From Selaginella moellendorffii (Eukaryota > Streptophyta > Lycopodiopsida > Selaginellales > Selaginellaceae): a stretch of DNA of 64,000 nt. The translations under genes were made by a program, and so were the position numbers. The stretch is from NCBI RefSeq assembly GCF_000143415.4, contig NW_003314270.1, positions 963,538 through 1,027,537 on the forward strand, given 5' to 3'. The notes under the pieces were generated by a model, which searched no databases, was not told where the DNA came from, and was given only the letters and a program-made list of their open reading frames with translations. Each line of letters starts with the position of its first letter. The stretch's first letter is position 1. Of this stretch, positions 23,434 through 35,037 are shown piece after piece.

Positions 23434-23559
23434 GGTCTGAACAAGCCATTCTTACCAAACCATTTAACTATGGATGATAAGCACTTATGAAAGTGTAGTA
23501 TATCCCCAATCAAGACATTAATATTTGAAATGCCTCAACCATAAATGCGAGATTATTAT

Positions 23560-24700
23560 TTAAAAGAATTTACTTTGGACATAAATGCTAGAACACCACT
23601 TGATTGAATACTTGACTTTTCATTTTGTGTGTAAATACCTTTAATATCAGTCTTGGAAGTGTTTTGATGCAAGAGAGCTCGAGTGTACTTAATCAACACC
23701 ATCCCATTGCATATATCAAACATATATTTCAACTAGTAGAGGTGAACTACTCCATAACAAAGGAGTGTTTAATTAGTTTGGGGTTTCGAAAAACTTCATG
23801 CCTATCTATATGGTTCTTGGACATTATTAAAAGGTGATCATATTGTTGTTTACTTTATTATTGAAACAGAAGAACTTAGTTGGTTGTATTGCTCGGTGGG
23901 CTTTGAAGTTTCAGATATATGATTTCAATGTCATTTATTGCCTAGGGAGTTTATGGCTGATATTGATGTCTTTTCTTGAGCTCTTTTTCTTTCTTTACTC
24001 TTCTCATATTTCTGATAAACTTATTTTTCTAGCATTTGTGGATTTTTTAGACAAGGATTCTGTGTCGTTAATGATATTTAATATTTATAAAGTGTGGAGC
24101 AAGATTTACCTTTTTCTTGATGAGGTTTGTGAGGCTCAAAAGGTTAAGCCATGAATTTGACGGCTTCACAATGGATTTAAGAATTTTGCATCACTTGCTA
24201 ATGATTTGTTATTGCAGCATTTACATTCTTAATATCGCTTTAAAGATAAAATTTTTTATTTTATAAGGATAGATCCTAATGATCATTTACAGTAGGTGGT
24301 GCATTTAATCTTTATTCTATATTTTCTCCACACTTACTATGATTCTCCTATTTTAGGTGGGCATATAAAATATTGTTTTGTGATCAAAAAGTTGCATTGA
24401 TCTTTCTATTGGCTAAAGATGTAATGTGATGTTATTCAGTATGTGTGTAGTTGCATTTGATGACAAGCTCGTAATACTCCTCTTTATGTTATGGAAGGAT
24501 AGTTGAAGTCAATTGTAATTTCCCATCCATTTGAGTTGATAATGTTTAATCTAATAGGGCATTTTCCACAGTCAATTACTGGCAATGAGTATGTCATTAT
24601 TGCTTCTGACTACTTGATTCATTGGGTGGAAATCAAAGCTCTTGCTAGGTCTGTCACTGCTATTGAATACTTCCTCTAGTTAGGATATGCTAAAACTAGA
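23560..24700 (+). pseudogene. Decayed Ty3/gypsy RNase H and integrase region
   Basis: 23625-23837 resembles RNase H (VLMQE, HHPIAYIKH, VNYSITKECLISL). 23834-24000 continues with RWALKFQIYDFNVIY, and about 24560-24680 with ITGNEYVIIASDY and WVEIKAL, the first Asp region of an integrase core. Frames are broken by stops. The 120 bp between the LARD-like element and this region show nothing clear. Confidence 0.65.
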
Positions 24701-24829
24701 GGAATTATTCACAGCTTCCTCTAGTGGTGTGATACAATTAGAGGTGGTGTAATACAATTAGAAAGATTATTAATAAAGTTGTTAAGATATTGCATTTTGC
24801 ATAAAAACCATTACACATCATTCATACTC

Positions 24830-25480
24830 TATAGGGGACTTAAGAACAATAAAAAATTTATCAAGATCAACTTGCAAACCTTTACATAAAAAATAGTACC
24901 TAAAATAAGTGGTGTCTTTGGAGACTTTGAATACTTCAGCTTTAAACTAACTTCCTACAGCCGATTTAACACCTTACAAATGCCACAAACATATTTCTCC
25001 CATGTCCCCTCCAAATATATCAAAATATCATCGATGAAGTCAACAGTCAACTTTAGTATATTGCAAAGAACCTCATCCATCATTCGCTAAGAAGTTGCTA
25101 AAACATTATTCAAACCAAATAACATCACCAAGAACTTGTATAAATTAAATAGTGTATCAAAAGTAGTTTTGGGAATATCTTCCTCAGCCATCAGCACTGG
25201 CCAATACCCAAAAACAAAATTTGACTTGGTGAACCAATGACATCTTCCCAGATAATTCAGGAGATTAACAGTATGAGGAAGAGGATACACATCTAGGATT
25301 GTTACTTCATTTAATAGTTGATAATTGATGCAGAAATAAATACTCCTATCAGACTTTGTCACAAGATGAAGTTTATATGCTCAATGACTTTTGAATAACA
25401 CCATTTTCTAACATCTCTTTGACATTTGCATATAAAATTTTGATCTCTTTTGGTGACCAATGACAAATAAAACCTTGATT
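24830..25480 (-). pseudogene. Decayed Ty3/gypsy reverse-transcriptase region
   Basis: 25087-25362 encodes an RT N-terminal part (VTILDVYPLPHTVNLL, VLMAEEDIPKTTFDT) very like the plus-strand copy at 14880-15180. Downstream, a FIDDILIYLEG-like catalytic box is legible near 25030 in a shifted frame. Stops and frameshifts make it non-functional. Confidence 0.7.
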
Positions 25481-25499
25481 GGACAAGCATCCCTAATTG

Positions 25500-27657
25500 T
25501 CCCCTAGTTGCCCCACTTGTCATTAGGTTGGATTTTTATTTGCCCACTTTACCCCCTCCTCCAAAAACTTTCTTTTTGAAGCATTGGGGATGCATTGAAA
25601 AATGAATTTTTAGTAATTGTCCAAGAAGAAATAAGAAGAAGAAAAAAAGGAAATGTGCATAAACCCTAGAGAATAAGGGACTTGCTGTGATAAAATACTT
25701 CAACCACGATGAGGTAAATAAGAGATTCATACCAGTCAACTTCCTTAACACTTGAGAGATGGGAAAATTAATAAAAATATCTATATTCTCAAAAGAATAC
25801 AAGCTTCTTAATAACAATAATAAAATAAATGTTTTCAATGGCACTTATAATTAGGGATATTCACTTAATTTAAAACTTTAGCTAAAATTATTTGACTTTT
25901 GGAATAGGTGAATATTCAACACTACCAAATAAGCAAAAGCAAAATTCTTAACTTTATGCACATGCTTAACATCCAATTAGTATGAGGATAAAAAACACTC
26001 AATTCAATACTAGATTGAGAATGAGAATTATAAAATTCTCTCTCTCTTTCAACGTAGGTATATTAGAAATTAATATAATTATAGAGAAATTAAATTTTAA
26101 ATTATATAATTATTATATTTAAGTTTTTATAATACATTTTTTTGTTAAGAAAAATCTAGATATTCTAAAGAACTGAATAACAAAGTAATTAAAAGTGAAT
26201 AGCTTACCTTTTTTTAGTTGTAAAAACTCTAAAAATGTTTAGTACATTGAAGTAGGAAAATCTTGAACTATTTTATAAAAAAGGTAAAATTGATATTAAA
26301 TATTATAAACTATTTACTTTTCTTTAATGTTATTTTAAAGGTGCAAAAAACTGTTGATAATTTTGGTATCCAAGTTAAATTACGTAAGAAAAGTTTTGTA
26401 GTACTAATTTAAGTAATAATAATAAGATACTTTTTCATCATAGTGAAATTTATTGAGTTATATTAGATATATCAATTAACTTTATAATGGTATACTTTTG
26501 CAGTCCTTCTTACTTTTATATATAACACTTTAAAGAATGTTTTCTCAATGATTAAATAGATTTTGATTCTCAAAATGTGTTTTATAAAGATAAAAAATTT
26601 CATGCTTTTGGTTTTCTTTAGAAAACCTTTAGGCTCATTTATTATTCATTTGAAATCAAGCTTTATTTTTAATAATCTTGTTTATCATGAATACAAACTA
26701 TATTTAAAATTTTAGCACTTGCAAGCTTTCACTAGATTCATGATCTATCTAGAGATGATTTTAGTTTTGCAATAATCGTCACAAAAACCACTAAAGATTC
26801 AAGTCAAAACCGTGTAAGAAACAAAAAATTATAGAAAGAAGTGGGGAGTACTATTGATTTAGCCCATACCCATACTTGGCAAAAATCTAGGTGCTATAGT
26901 TACAAGATTATGTAGGCATTATAAAAATCTTTATAACTCAATCTTCAATATTTCAGAATATATGCTTCACGTGGGATTTTTTTCTTAATAGTTTTTCTTC
27001 TCCAATTTTTTAAATTTTGTCCTTTTGTGCTTTATTATATGTATGTGTATTACTGCTTGGGTTGTTGTAAGCTCCAGCAAATCTAATAATCAATATAGCT
27101 TCACTGTTTGTGGAGGGTGTACTTATCGAAGTGTTAAAGTGATTGAAAACATATTGTGCTTAATTTATCCTCTCAATGATTTTAAAAACTAATCACACAA
27201 GTGTCTTTCCAACTTTTACCAGCACATCCTAGTGTGAATCCCCACCACAACTTGGATTGCAGCATGCATAATCTTTATGTATTGTTTTCTATTTTCTCAT
27301 AAAGAGCTGAAATAATTGTCAATTTCTTTGCAGAATACTTTTGACTGTAGGGGTTTTATATGAACTTTAAATTAATTTATTCAAAATAAATTTATCTTTA
27401 TTTACATAAAAATAACTAAAGAAATACAGCAGCAAATTATTATAAAGATATAATAAAGGCATTAAAAATGGGTTATGAATGCATTTTTTAATTGTCTTTT
27501 CGCCCTTGTATTTTTATTGATTCTTCTCTTTGACAGTGCAATTCTTGTTTTCAATGCAAATAAGTTTTTCTTTTTATGCAATAACATCGATTCCAGTGTG
27601 AACAGTGAAATACAAAATCCATCACCACATTGTGATAAAGATTAAGAAACCTTGAAT
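25500..27657. other. AT-rich non-coding region
   Basis: A long stretch of AT-rich sequence with poly-A/T runs and no frame longer than about 100 codons. I recognise no gene, RNA or repeat family. Confidence 0.6.
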
Positions 27658-27905
27658 GGGAGAAATGCTAGTGACACCAAAGAACAGTGCTTGAACCTTG
27701 CAGGGCCATTAATTCACATAAATCCTTTATGGAGAGCTGTGCTCCAGTTTTTTAATGGAATGCTTACATCACTTTTTACAAACTGAGTAAAAGGAAAGCA
27801 ACAAAAACTCAATTGCTCTCCTCAACGTCAATATACTATGCAGCACACAATTTATAGCTGCGAGCTCCTCAAGCTTGAGAGCAAGGGACAAAACACGAAT
27901 ATAGG
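27658..27905 (-). pseudogene. Decayed duplicate of the dioxygenase promoter and first-exon start
   Basis: It aligns colinearly with about 29948-30215. Shared blocks include AAATGCTAGTG, AGTGCTTGAA, CATAAATCC and ACGTCAATAT, and a 23-nt block starting AATTTATAGCTGCGAGC is almost identical. The counterpart of the start codon reads CATTAAT with the ATG lost (in the plus view ATTAATTC replaces ATGAATTC). It lies downstream of the active gene in the same orientation, so it is a partial tandem duplicate. Confidence 0.75.
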
Positions 27906-28563
27906 CTCGCTATATCTACAATATAACGACACTAGAGTTTTCTGTACAAGAACGGAATACAAAGAGTGATTTTTTACTTACTGCTTCCACGTAATAGAAC
28001 TCTCGAATGGAAAACATTGGAGATCACCAGTTCGCAATTTACCAGGCTTAATTACAAAAGGAATTTTTAGGGCTCTTAGGCTGACAGTTTTAGGGCTTTT
28101 GGAAGGTAATGGATCGCGATCAGCATCTGTTTGGTCCCAGACTGTCTGTGGAGGCGAATCCATCGCTGTACCAAAAGGGATTTTGCCTTTGCTATAGCCA
28201 CGACTCGGGCAGGCGGCGAATATGCCGCGACAAGACCCACAGAGGTACTCTTTCCACACGTTTTTTTTCAAGAGGAGACACTCCTTTGTCCTTGGAATTT
28301 TGTTCCATGGCTGTGCTGTGCTGTCCTTATTGGTGTTCTTTCTCTTCGCTAGTTTTCTCTTGCGGTTTTTCTTTTTTTCTCTCTTTCTTTGGCTCCAAAG
28401 CAAACTGCAGCTTCCTGCATCTTTGGAGATCAAACTGCTGGATGCTCTCTCTTGAAAGCACCAAACAAAATTTAGTTTTTAAGCTCATCTTTCGTACTAT
28501 CTATCGTAAAACTTCTCTTCTTTCTTTGCTTGCAGGCAGCAAGAGCGAAAAAACCTTTTCTTT
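27906..28563. other. 3' flank of the dioxygenase gene
   Basis: Non-coding, pyrimidine-rich sequence that presumably holds the 3' UTR. I recognise no separate gene. The open frames on both strands here have no family features. Confidence 0.5.
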
Positions 28564-30015
28564 TTAAGGCTTTTCGCTCGCAGCGGCTGCTGCTCCTGGG
28601 AAATCCAGGCTCGTAAAGACGTTGAACGCGTTCTTCCCGAAAAGATTTGAGGTGGTTCTCCAGGACATGTAGTCCATGTAGCGGAAAGGCCTGTGCACGG
28701 GAGGATGATCCCCGTCAACCAGCTCGCTCGGTGCCTGGATCACCAAGTCCTCTGCCACGGGCCCGTAGAAGTAACCGATGGAAACTCGGGGAGTATCCGA
28801 GTTGACAACAGCGCGGTGCTCCACACTTTTATATCTACAATTGCTCCAGGCCTTAGGGAGGAGAAAAAGGAAAGATCACAAGGAATTCACAGAAAAAAAA
28901 ACATTCGATCGTTAGAGCAGCTCAGCTCCGGGAGAGATAAGGAAGCAATCAACAAAAATGATGGAAAAAAAAAAAAAAACAAAGGAAACAGCAGCAGCAA
29001 AAACAAGGAAAGTTTGGATCCAGTCCAGAGCAACAAGAACAACAGACAATACAAGGTAAAAAACAATCCTGGTACCTGGAAGCTGTCGCCGATGTTGATC
29101 ACGATGGCATTGTCTATTGGCTTTACCGCTATCCACTGACCTTTTCTCGCTATCTGCAGGCCTCCTACACTGTCCTGGTGGAGAATTGTCACACAGTTTG
29201 GATCTGTGTGAGGAACAAGGCCGAGAGCCATGCTCGGCTCCGGACACGATGGATAGTAATTGAAGCGAGTTCCAGTGAATCCACAGCCGCTCAGCAAATC
29301 GCTGGCGGTGGACTCCTTCACTCCCAGGCTCAGCACCAGCAGCCGAAGTATGCGTTTTCCAAGCTTGTCCATCTCTCTCAGGTAATCCGTGAAAGTTTTG
29401 CTGCATACAGCCATATACAACTTTAGAAAGCATGATCTTTGAAGTGTTTTTTTTTTCGGAATTAAGGCCTCTTTTTTTCCGCTACCTGATAGTTGTGCTT
29501 TGTTCCGGCCATGCGCAGCTCGCAATCTGGGGAATGGCGGACAGGTCGTGTACATTGAGTCCCTCCACCCAGGAACACGCCGTGTATTTCTTGCGGGAGA
29601 AGCTCTCATAGAGACGGAACTTCCAGCTTCCCTCGGTAGCTTGGATCTTACTTTCGACTGGCAAGCCAAAAAACGATTTTGATAATCCCTCCATGGATTT
29701 CATCAGATCCTGCGGCACACCATGGCTGACAACGTTGAAAAATCCCCACTCCTCGCAGGCTTTGCGCAGCTTCTCGAGGCAGACACGCTCGTCCTCGTCC
29801 AGATCGATCACCGGAAGCTCCAGGCCGCGGATGTATTGATTGTGGAAGACTTTGGGACAGTCACTAGGCGGCCACCTGTGGCTCTCAGGGAAAACTTTAG
29901 ATGAGGACGATGGAAGGTCCATTGCCGCTTTGGAAGTGCTGGGACGAGCAGGGATAAATGCTAGTGGTGCCGAAGAAACAGTGCTTGAAGCAGCAGCGGT
30001 GACTTGGAGTGCCAT
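28564..30015 (-). CDS. 2-oxoglutarate/Fe(II)-dependent dioxygenase (plant DOXC class), 3 exons
   Basis: Exons 29486-30015, 29076-29400 and 28564-28851 join in frame to 380 residues. The N-terminal DIOX_N domain (LPVIDLDEDE, EEWGFFNVVSHGVP) precedes the jelly-roll oxygenase domain with NYYPSCP at about 224. The iron ligands are His241 and Asp243 (HTDPN) and His297 (VEHRAV). The 2-oxoglutarate site is Arg307-x-Ser309 (RVS). All cofactor residues are present, so an active enzyme is expected. The family hydroxylates or desaturates hormones, flavonoids and other specialised metabolites; the substrate cannot be named from sequence. The chosen ATG opens MALQVTAA; an in-frame ATG 27 codons upstream at 30096 is possible. 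A decayed copy of the 5' end lies at 27658-27905, suggesting a local tandem duplication. Confidence 0.9.
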
Positions 30016-31044
30016 GAATTCGCATAAATCCTTGTGGAGCGCGAGGACATCAATTGTTACCAGCGGAGGAAAAGCAACACAACGATCTCCACTCAAGAAC
30101 TACGTCAATATCTTCCAGGGACGCAAAACGCAACGCAACACAAACGCAGAGCTCGGGAATGGATGGAGTGGCAATGGGGAAGGTTTTGGGAAATTTATAG
30201 CTGCGAGCTCCTCAAGCTTTGGAGAAGCGAGAAGAAGAGGAGGAAGCCACATCTCTTGGCCACTCTTATTCCGGACAGATGATAGAAGGGACAAACTCAA
30301 ATGGATCTTAGAGCATCGACTGGACAGGGACGCAGCCTCCTCTTCGGTAATGGTGGTGACGAGTCGGGACAAAGCTACGTAGTAAATTCACTAAAGTCGA
30401 GTTTTTTATCCCCGTTTTCCACCTTATTTTACTCTTCTTTCGATTCTAACCTCTTTTTCTCGTGATTTGAAGATCCAGGTGTTAGCTCTTGCAAAGATCA
30501 AAGGGTCATCAAAACACGAAGAAAAAGAACTACGTGAATTGTTTAACGCACCAGTGACCTCTACGTCTCGCAAGAGCTATAGGAAGACTTTTATCGTTTC
30601 TAAGGTTCGTGTAGTTAGTTTGCATTGAGACTAGAATCCACTGCTTTCATCAAAATCGGTTTTTTCCCCCAACTTTCTTCTCACTCTCTCTCTCTCTCTC
30701 CGCTTTTGTTTTGGCCTTTCTTTGTTGCTGCGATCGTCTTCTTCTCAGGTAGCTCTACAGCTTCGCGAGCTCCGCCATTGTTGGAGTGTAACTACACACA
30801 CTTATAAAATCCAATAGAAGCGAGAAGAAGGGGGGCAAAAGAGGACAACCATGACGGACCTCCCCATCCTTGCGCCACATGGCCACAATTTAAATCGCCT
30901 AGGCGGGGCCGTACATTGTCGCCACCAAAGAAATCGATACCCTCTTTGTTGGCGTAACGCTGGAAAGGCTTTGTGCCGCTATCACGGCATATTCCCTGCC
31001 CCAAGCGACCTGCTTATATAACTGGCCGTCCTTGGCCCTACGTG

Positions 31045-31053
31045 TATAAATAG
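31045..31053 (+). promoter_or_regulatory. DPB4: Possible TATA box for the Dpb4-like gene
   Basis: TATAAATAG lies about 240 bp upstream of the ATG at 31289. That distance would imply a long 5' UTR, so the assignment is tentative. Confidence 0.35.
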
Positions 31054-31129
31054 CTACTTGGGCGGATATTACACTACGCTACACACTACAGCGTACTGGG
31101 GTATCTTTACGGGTCGCTTTCGCCCCCTC

Positions 31130-31139
31130 TTTTGGCGCC
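31130..31139 (+). promoter_or_regulatory. DPB4: E2F-like site upstream of the Dpb4-like gene
   Basis: TTTTGGCGCC fits the E2F consensus TTTSSCGC and lies about 150 bp before the ATG. CTTTCGCCCC at about 31118-31127 is a weaker neighbour. E2F control would fit S-phase expression of a DNA polymerase epsilon subunit. No binding data are available here. Confidence 0.5.
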
Positions 31140-31288
31140 CACCAGGGTTTTAAATTCAAAAGAAGGAGAATATCTGGTTGACGTCACCGCCACGTTGGCA
31201 GATCGCGTCACCGCCACGCTTGCAAATTAGGGCAGAGGGAGTTTTCCCGCTCGAGTTTGGGGCAGGTTTTAGGGTTCTTGGGAGAGCC

Positions 31289-31896
31289 ATGGTCGTGCCG
31301 CCGGAGAGCGAGGAGCTGCCGCGCGCGAATATCAAGCGGATTGTCAAGGCCAAGCTCGCGGAGCTCGCCAGGTCGCAGTTAGGGCAGGAGCGCGACATTC
31401 CGGTCCAGAAGGAGGCGTTTCAGGCGTTTGCGGAGAGCACCAGGATTTTCATCCATTACTTGTCCGCAACGTAGGGGAGAAATCTATCGCTCTCTCTCTC
31501 TCAGTTGATCGCTTTTCTTTGTCCAGTGCCAACGATATTTGCCGGGAAACCAAGCGCCAGACCATCAATGCCGACGATGTGCTACGCGCGCTGGACGATT
31601 TGGAGTTTGGAGAGTTTGTGGAGCCACTGCGAGCCTCTTTAGAAGGTTCTTTTCTTCTCTTTCCTGGCCTTTGTTTTCACGATTCTCCAATCAAGCCATC
31701 GTTTTCTAGACTTTTCTCAGCCCGCTCTCACCACTTTATGGATCTTCCAGGCTACAAGGCAGGGAGAAAATCTATGCCAAAGAAGAGCAGTACCTCAACT
31801 AGCAAAAGAAAAACCTCCACCACCAAGAACAAGGAAAAAGCACAAAAGGCTTTTAGAGAGGGCGATGGAGAGGACGAAGAGGAAACAATGCAGTAG
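31289..31896 (+). CDS. DPB4: Histone-fold protein of the NF-YB/Dpb4 (POLE3) type, 3 exons
   Basis: Exons 31289-31470, 31527-31645 and 31751-31896 join in frame to 148 residues. The histone fold covers about residues 10-95 (LPRANIKRIVKAKL, KEAFQAFAESTRIFIHYLSATANDICRE, TINADDVLRALDDLEF). A Lys/Ser-rich tail and an acidic C-terminus (DGEDEEE) follow. The fold and tail match the Dpb4/POLE3 branch (Arabidopsis NF-YB11) better than the CCAAT-binding NF-YB branch. POLE3 pairs with POLE4 in DNA polymerase epsilon and chromatin-remodelling complexes. The second intron (31646-31750, 105 bp) is open in frame, so an unspliced reading adds 35 residues inside the C-terminal part; GT and AG borders and the family pattern support removal. 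The gene is convergent with the NERD1-like gene, with stops 154 bp apart. Confidence 0.88.
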
Positions 31897-32050
31897 AGAA
31901 GTTTTCTCTACTTTGGTAAGCATTTGCTTTCTTCTTGCTGGCTAGATAGAGTGCGAAACCATAGCTAAAAAGGGGAGAAAAATCATAGATGCAAGCCTCG
32001 TACATAGATATTTGCTCAATCTTCCAGACTCACAGTTTCTCAAAACTTCT

Positions 32051-34857
32051 TTACAAGTCCGTGCTCTTCTTCTTGGGCTTTCCCTTGGGAGCTTGCAGGT
32101 GCTGCATTACAAAGATCACACACATCGCAATGATCAAGCAGCCCACCAGGAAGCTGAAGAACACCGCGCCTTGGTGCTGCGTCTGGACGAAGCCATAGAT
32201 CCCGGACGCCGTCACCACAATCACGTCGTTGAATCCATCGCCGGAGAAGTCCGCCACCACGATCGGACGCGCTGGTGGCGAAGGAAGCGCCAGAGTTGCG
32301 ATCTGGTGGCCGGACGAGGATATAAGCACTGCCTCCTGCTCGCCAGCCGCGAGGATAACTTCGCCGCGGCCATTCTTTCGCAGCGCCATCACCTCGAGCG
32401 TTGGAACAGCTCGATCCACGCCGAAGCTCGACAGCATTGGCTTGCTCGACCATATAGCTCCCGTGACGATCTGCCAGCGTTGATTACCGGCTGGAGTGTA
32501 AGAGGTTACCTGCAATGCACAAGAACTTAGAACAAGAACTTACAAGAACTTGGAACTTAAGAACTTGCAAGAACTTAGAACTAGAACTAGAAGCTTTCAA
32601 GACAAGAACACGTACCTCTCCACGGCTGGTGAGGAAGATCACGTCGCCATAGCCAGTGGGCCTGAGAAAGAAGACCGGAGGAACAACTTCGATGGGGGAG
32701 GCGTCCAAGTTCCGTCCAAACGTTCTCGACATGAACTCGCCTTGTTGGAAGGCTCCATAGCCCGAGTTTCTACATATGGAGCCATTGAAAAGCTGCTGGC
32801 GTACTAAGGTTCCAGACGAGGCCACGGCCCAGCAAGGCTTGATCGCCTCCATGGTGCCTGCAGCTACGTGAGTCCCGCTGCCTCCTACTGCCTGAAAGAT
32901 CCAAACTTTAGAAAACGCAAGGCACAACGCTTGGACGTAGCTCTCACCTGGACGTGGTCCAAAACTCCATCGCCGTTTATATCAGCGTGCAATCCTCCTT
33001 CGTGAAGCCATAGCTGCATAGAAGTGACGCTCAAACACAAACGAAAAGAAGAAAAGCAAGAAAAGCGGTTACCTTGCAAACAGTTCGACCGCTCGCAAGA
33101 TGCACCGCTTCAATGCCTTCCTTCAAATGCGCCACAACAACGTTTGGCAGCCACCAGTACGAGGATTGATTGGTAATCACTGGGATGTATGCGTATCTCT
33201 GCAAGCAGTAAGAACCGAAAGTTGCTTACGTCGAAACCATGACGGCTCGTCGTACCGTTTTTGGCCGAGCTGAAGTGGCGAGCTTCGCAGCCTTTCCAAG
33301 CGCTTGAGCGACTTTGTTCGAAGGGTCTTTACCAGGAACATGCGGATCATTAGGACGCTTGAGAGGATACCTTTCTCTATTAGAACCCGGTTGTTTCTTG
33401 TGGTGCTTCCTTTCGTGCTTTACAAAGTGCACTAGCTGGAACCGAGTATCATCTCTGCTTTGCTACGAAAAAGGTAGCAGTCATGTAACATTCACAGAAG
33501 GAAAAAATAAACGGTGGCTTACCCAGCGATGTGGCAAAACTTGAAGTATGGACTGGCGATAGTCCCTGCAATGAACCTGTCAACAGCCATAAGTAGAAGC
33601 TAAAACTCAATACTAATCGCTAACGCACCTCGTCGAGCTGACGGCCTTGAAGGGAAGCAGCATCTAGCCTGTAATTGTGCTGGGGTGTGAGTTCAGCTGC
33701 GGAAGAGAGGTCTCGATGAAAATCCTGCACTGCCTTGGCTCAGTACCTTTGCATACAAAACAGTTTTTGCAAGACTCACCGCACTCTTGTGCTCCCATCT
33801 ACGCTCCCCAGTCATACCAGCAAAAGCATAGTATGAAAAATGGTGAGTCTTTCCCGCATTAACATCCTCGGAACCCTACGGGAAAAAAGAAACAAACTTC
33901 CGAGTTGCATCTCTTTCGAGTGAAAGAACGTCTACTTACTTCTTTGGCATCTGCAGCATGCCGGTGACGCTCTTCTTCCTTTTCTGCTAGGAGCTCCTCC
34001 TCGAATGGATCCAAATACACCTAGAAAAGAAATCAAAATGGTGATTAGAGGAGAAAAGAAATAGCACGGAAAAAGAATACCTGAGACTGAGCCTCCATGC
34101 TGCCTCCCACGATTATAAGGCCCGTGTCTCCATGCCGCAAGGTGAAATTACTGATAGAAATGCTCACTTCCTTGTGAAAAGCTCCGTGAGGAAAGTCATC
34201 CTGGAGGAAAGTAATCAGCAGCCATCCACGACTAGGCATCAAGCGAGCAAAGACAATACCTGTACACTCGATTCCCAGAGCTTTTTCAAGTTGTGATCGA
34301 AGCACATAATCACCCAGCCCGCCGTGACTACCACCAGAACTTGCTTCCTGGGCTTTCCTTCGTTATAAGATCGCTGAATGACTCCGGCGGCCATGGCCAC
34401 AGGTCTCCTCCCAGCCGATATTCTAACTTTCTCGGGAAGAAGAGAAACTTCAGTAATGGTTCGTGCCTCGCTGAATCCATCTTCAGTGAGTTTCGAGTGA
34501 GGATCCAGTACCTGGAGAATGAGAGAAAAAGAGAGAGTCGATCACGCGAGCGTATAGACGAGTTTTTCCTTACCAGTAACTTGGAGTCGTGAGTTGCGAC
34601 GATAACTTCGTTGCGACCGTCGGCGTTTAGATCAGTGACAAGAGGGGGCGGCAAGCGCTCGGCTTCGTGCTTGATGGGATACGCTTCGTCGACGACATGG
34701 AACCACGATTCTTTGAACGAGAAGTTCCCTTCGTTCTGGAACAAGAGCAAGGAATTCAAAGAAAAACGATCAAAACCACCCCATTCTCTCTTACCTGGAG
34801 GGAGAAAAAAATGGCGAACGCGGAGATAATCAGAATTCCCAAGTCCCTCTTTCGCAT
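32051..34857 (-). CDS. NERD1: NERD1-like FG-GAP repeat membrane protein, 13 exons
   Basis: Exons (minus) are 34795-34857, 34574-34735, 34260-34511, 34081-34200, 33940-34020, 33780-33875, 33629-33724, 33523-33576, 33256-33462, 33073-33198, 32948-33013, 32616-32891 and 32051-32509. All lengths are multiples of three, giving 685 residues, close to the roughly 700 of Arabidopsis At3g51050 (NERD1). A hydrophobic N-terminus (about residues 7-20) and a C-terminal membrane span (about 647-668) enclose a luminal beta-propeller. Its Ca-binding-type FG-GAP motifs are visible as DLNADG (about 56-61), DINGDG (about 430-435) and DFSGDG (about 620-625). A short basic cytosolic tail follows. In Arabidopsis NERD1 is a Golgi protein linked to exocytosis and root growth; that role is carried over by homology. 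Confidence 0.9.
32510..32615. repeat. Intronic AAGAACTT-type minisatellite
   Basis: The 106-bp last intron of the NERD1-like gene is filled with repeated (A)CAAGAACTTAGAA-like units, about seven diverged copies. Confidence 0.7.
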
Positions 34858-35028
34858 CGTGACCTGCAAGACGATGCGATGGATTTGCAGCCAGCTCAAA
34901 TGGCTCTTTCTTACCCGATTCACCAAAATTCCGATCGCTGCGTGCTGATAGCTCCCTCGACTGATGGATCAGGAAACGCTGCTTTCCCGACGCGCGGAGC
35001 TCTTGCGCTGAAGTTCAGCCATAGCCAC

Positions 35029-35037
35029 AAACCCTAA
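35029..35037. promoter_or_regulatory. Telo-box pair upstream of the NERD1-like gene
   Basis: AAACCCTAA at 35029-35037 and GAACCCTAA near 35049-35057 lie about 170-200 bp before the ATG. The role is inferred from plant promoter knowledge. Confidence 0.4.

Larger units (their letters stand above)
16498..23438 (+). mobile_element. Complete non-coding (LARD-like) LTR retrotransposon with GGTCT duplication
   Basis: The element spans 16503-23433 and starts TGTGAGAC and ends CTTACA. It is flanked by perfect GGTCT copies at 16498-16502 and 23434-23438. A 5' LTR part (16503 to about 17823) and a full 3' LTR (21726-23433) enclose about 3.9 kb without gag, protease, RT or integrase, so it depends on another element for movement. 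The 3' LTR is preceded by purine-rich GGGTGGTGGAG at about 21715-21724, a plausible polypurine tract. About 430 bp of the right end of the 5' LTR and the primer-binding site appear deleted. Confidence 0.88.
30016..31288. promoter_or_regulatory. Divergent intergenic region between dioxygenase and Dpb4-like genes
   Basis: About 1.27 kb with no supported gene. It contains a CT microsatellite near 30683-30701. Near 31170-31225 it has two imperfect direct copies of a CGTCACCGCCACG motif on the Dpb4 side. It must hold both promoters. Confidence 0.6.

Noticed and set aside
28109-28567. Plus-strand frame of 152 codons after the dioxygenase
   Set aside because: It is low in complexity (F, S, L runs), lies opposite the 3' region of the dioxygenase and shows no domain.
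30792-31004. Minus-strand 70-codon frame in the divergent promoter region
   Set aside because: No recognisable motif, splice context or homologue pattern; it is within a region that must hold two promoters.
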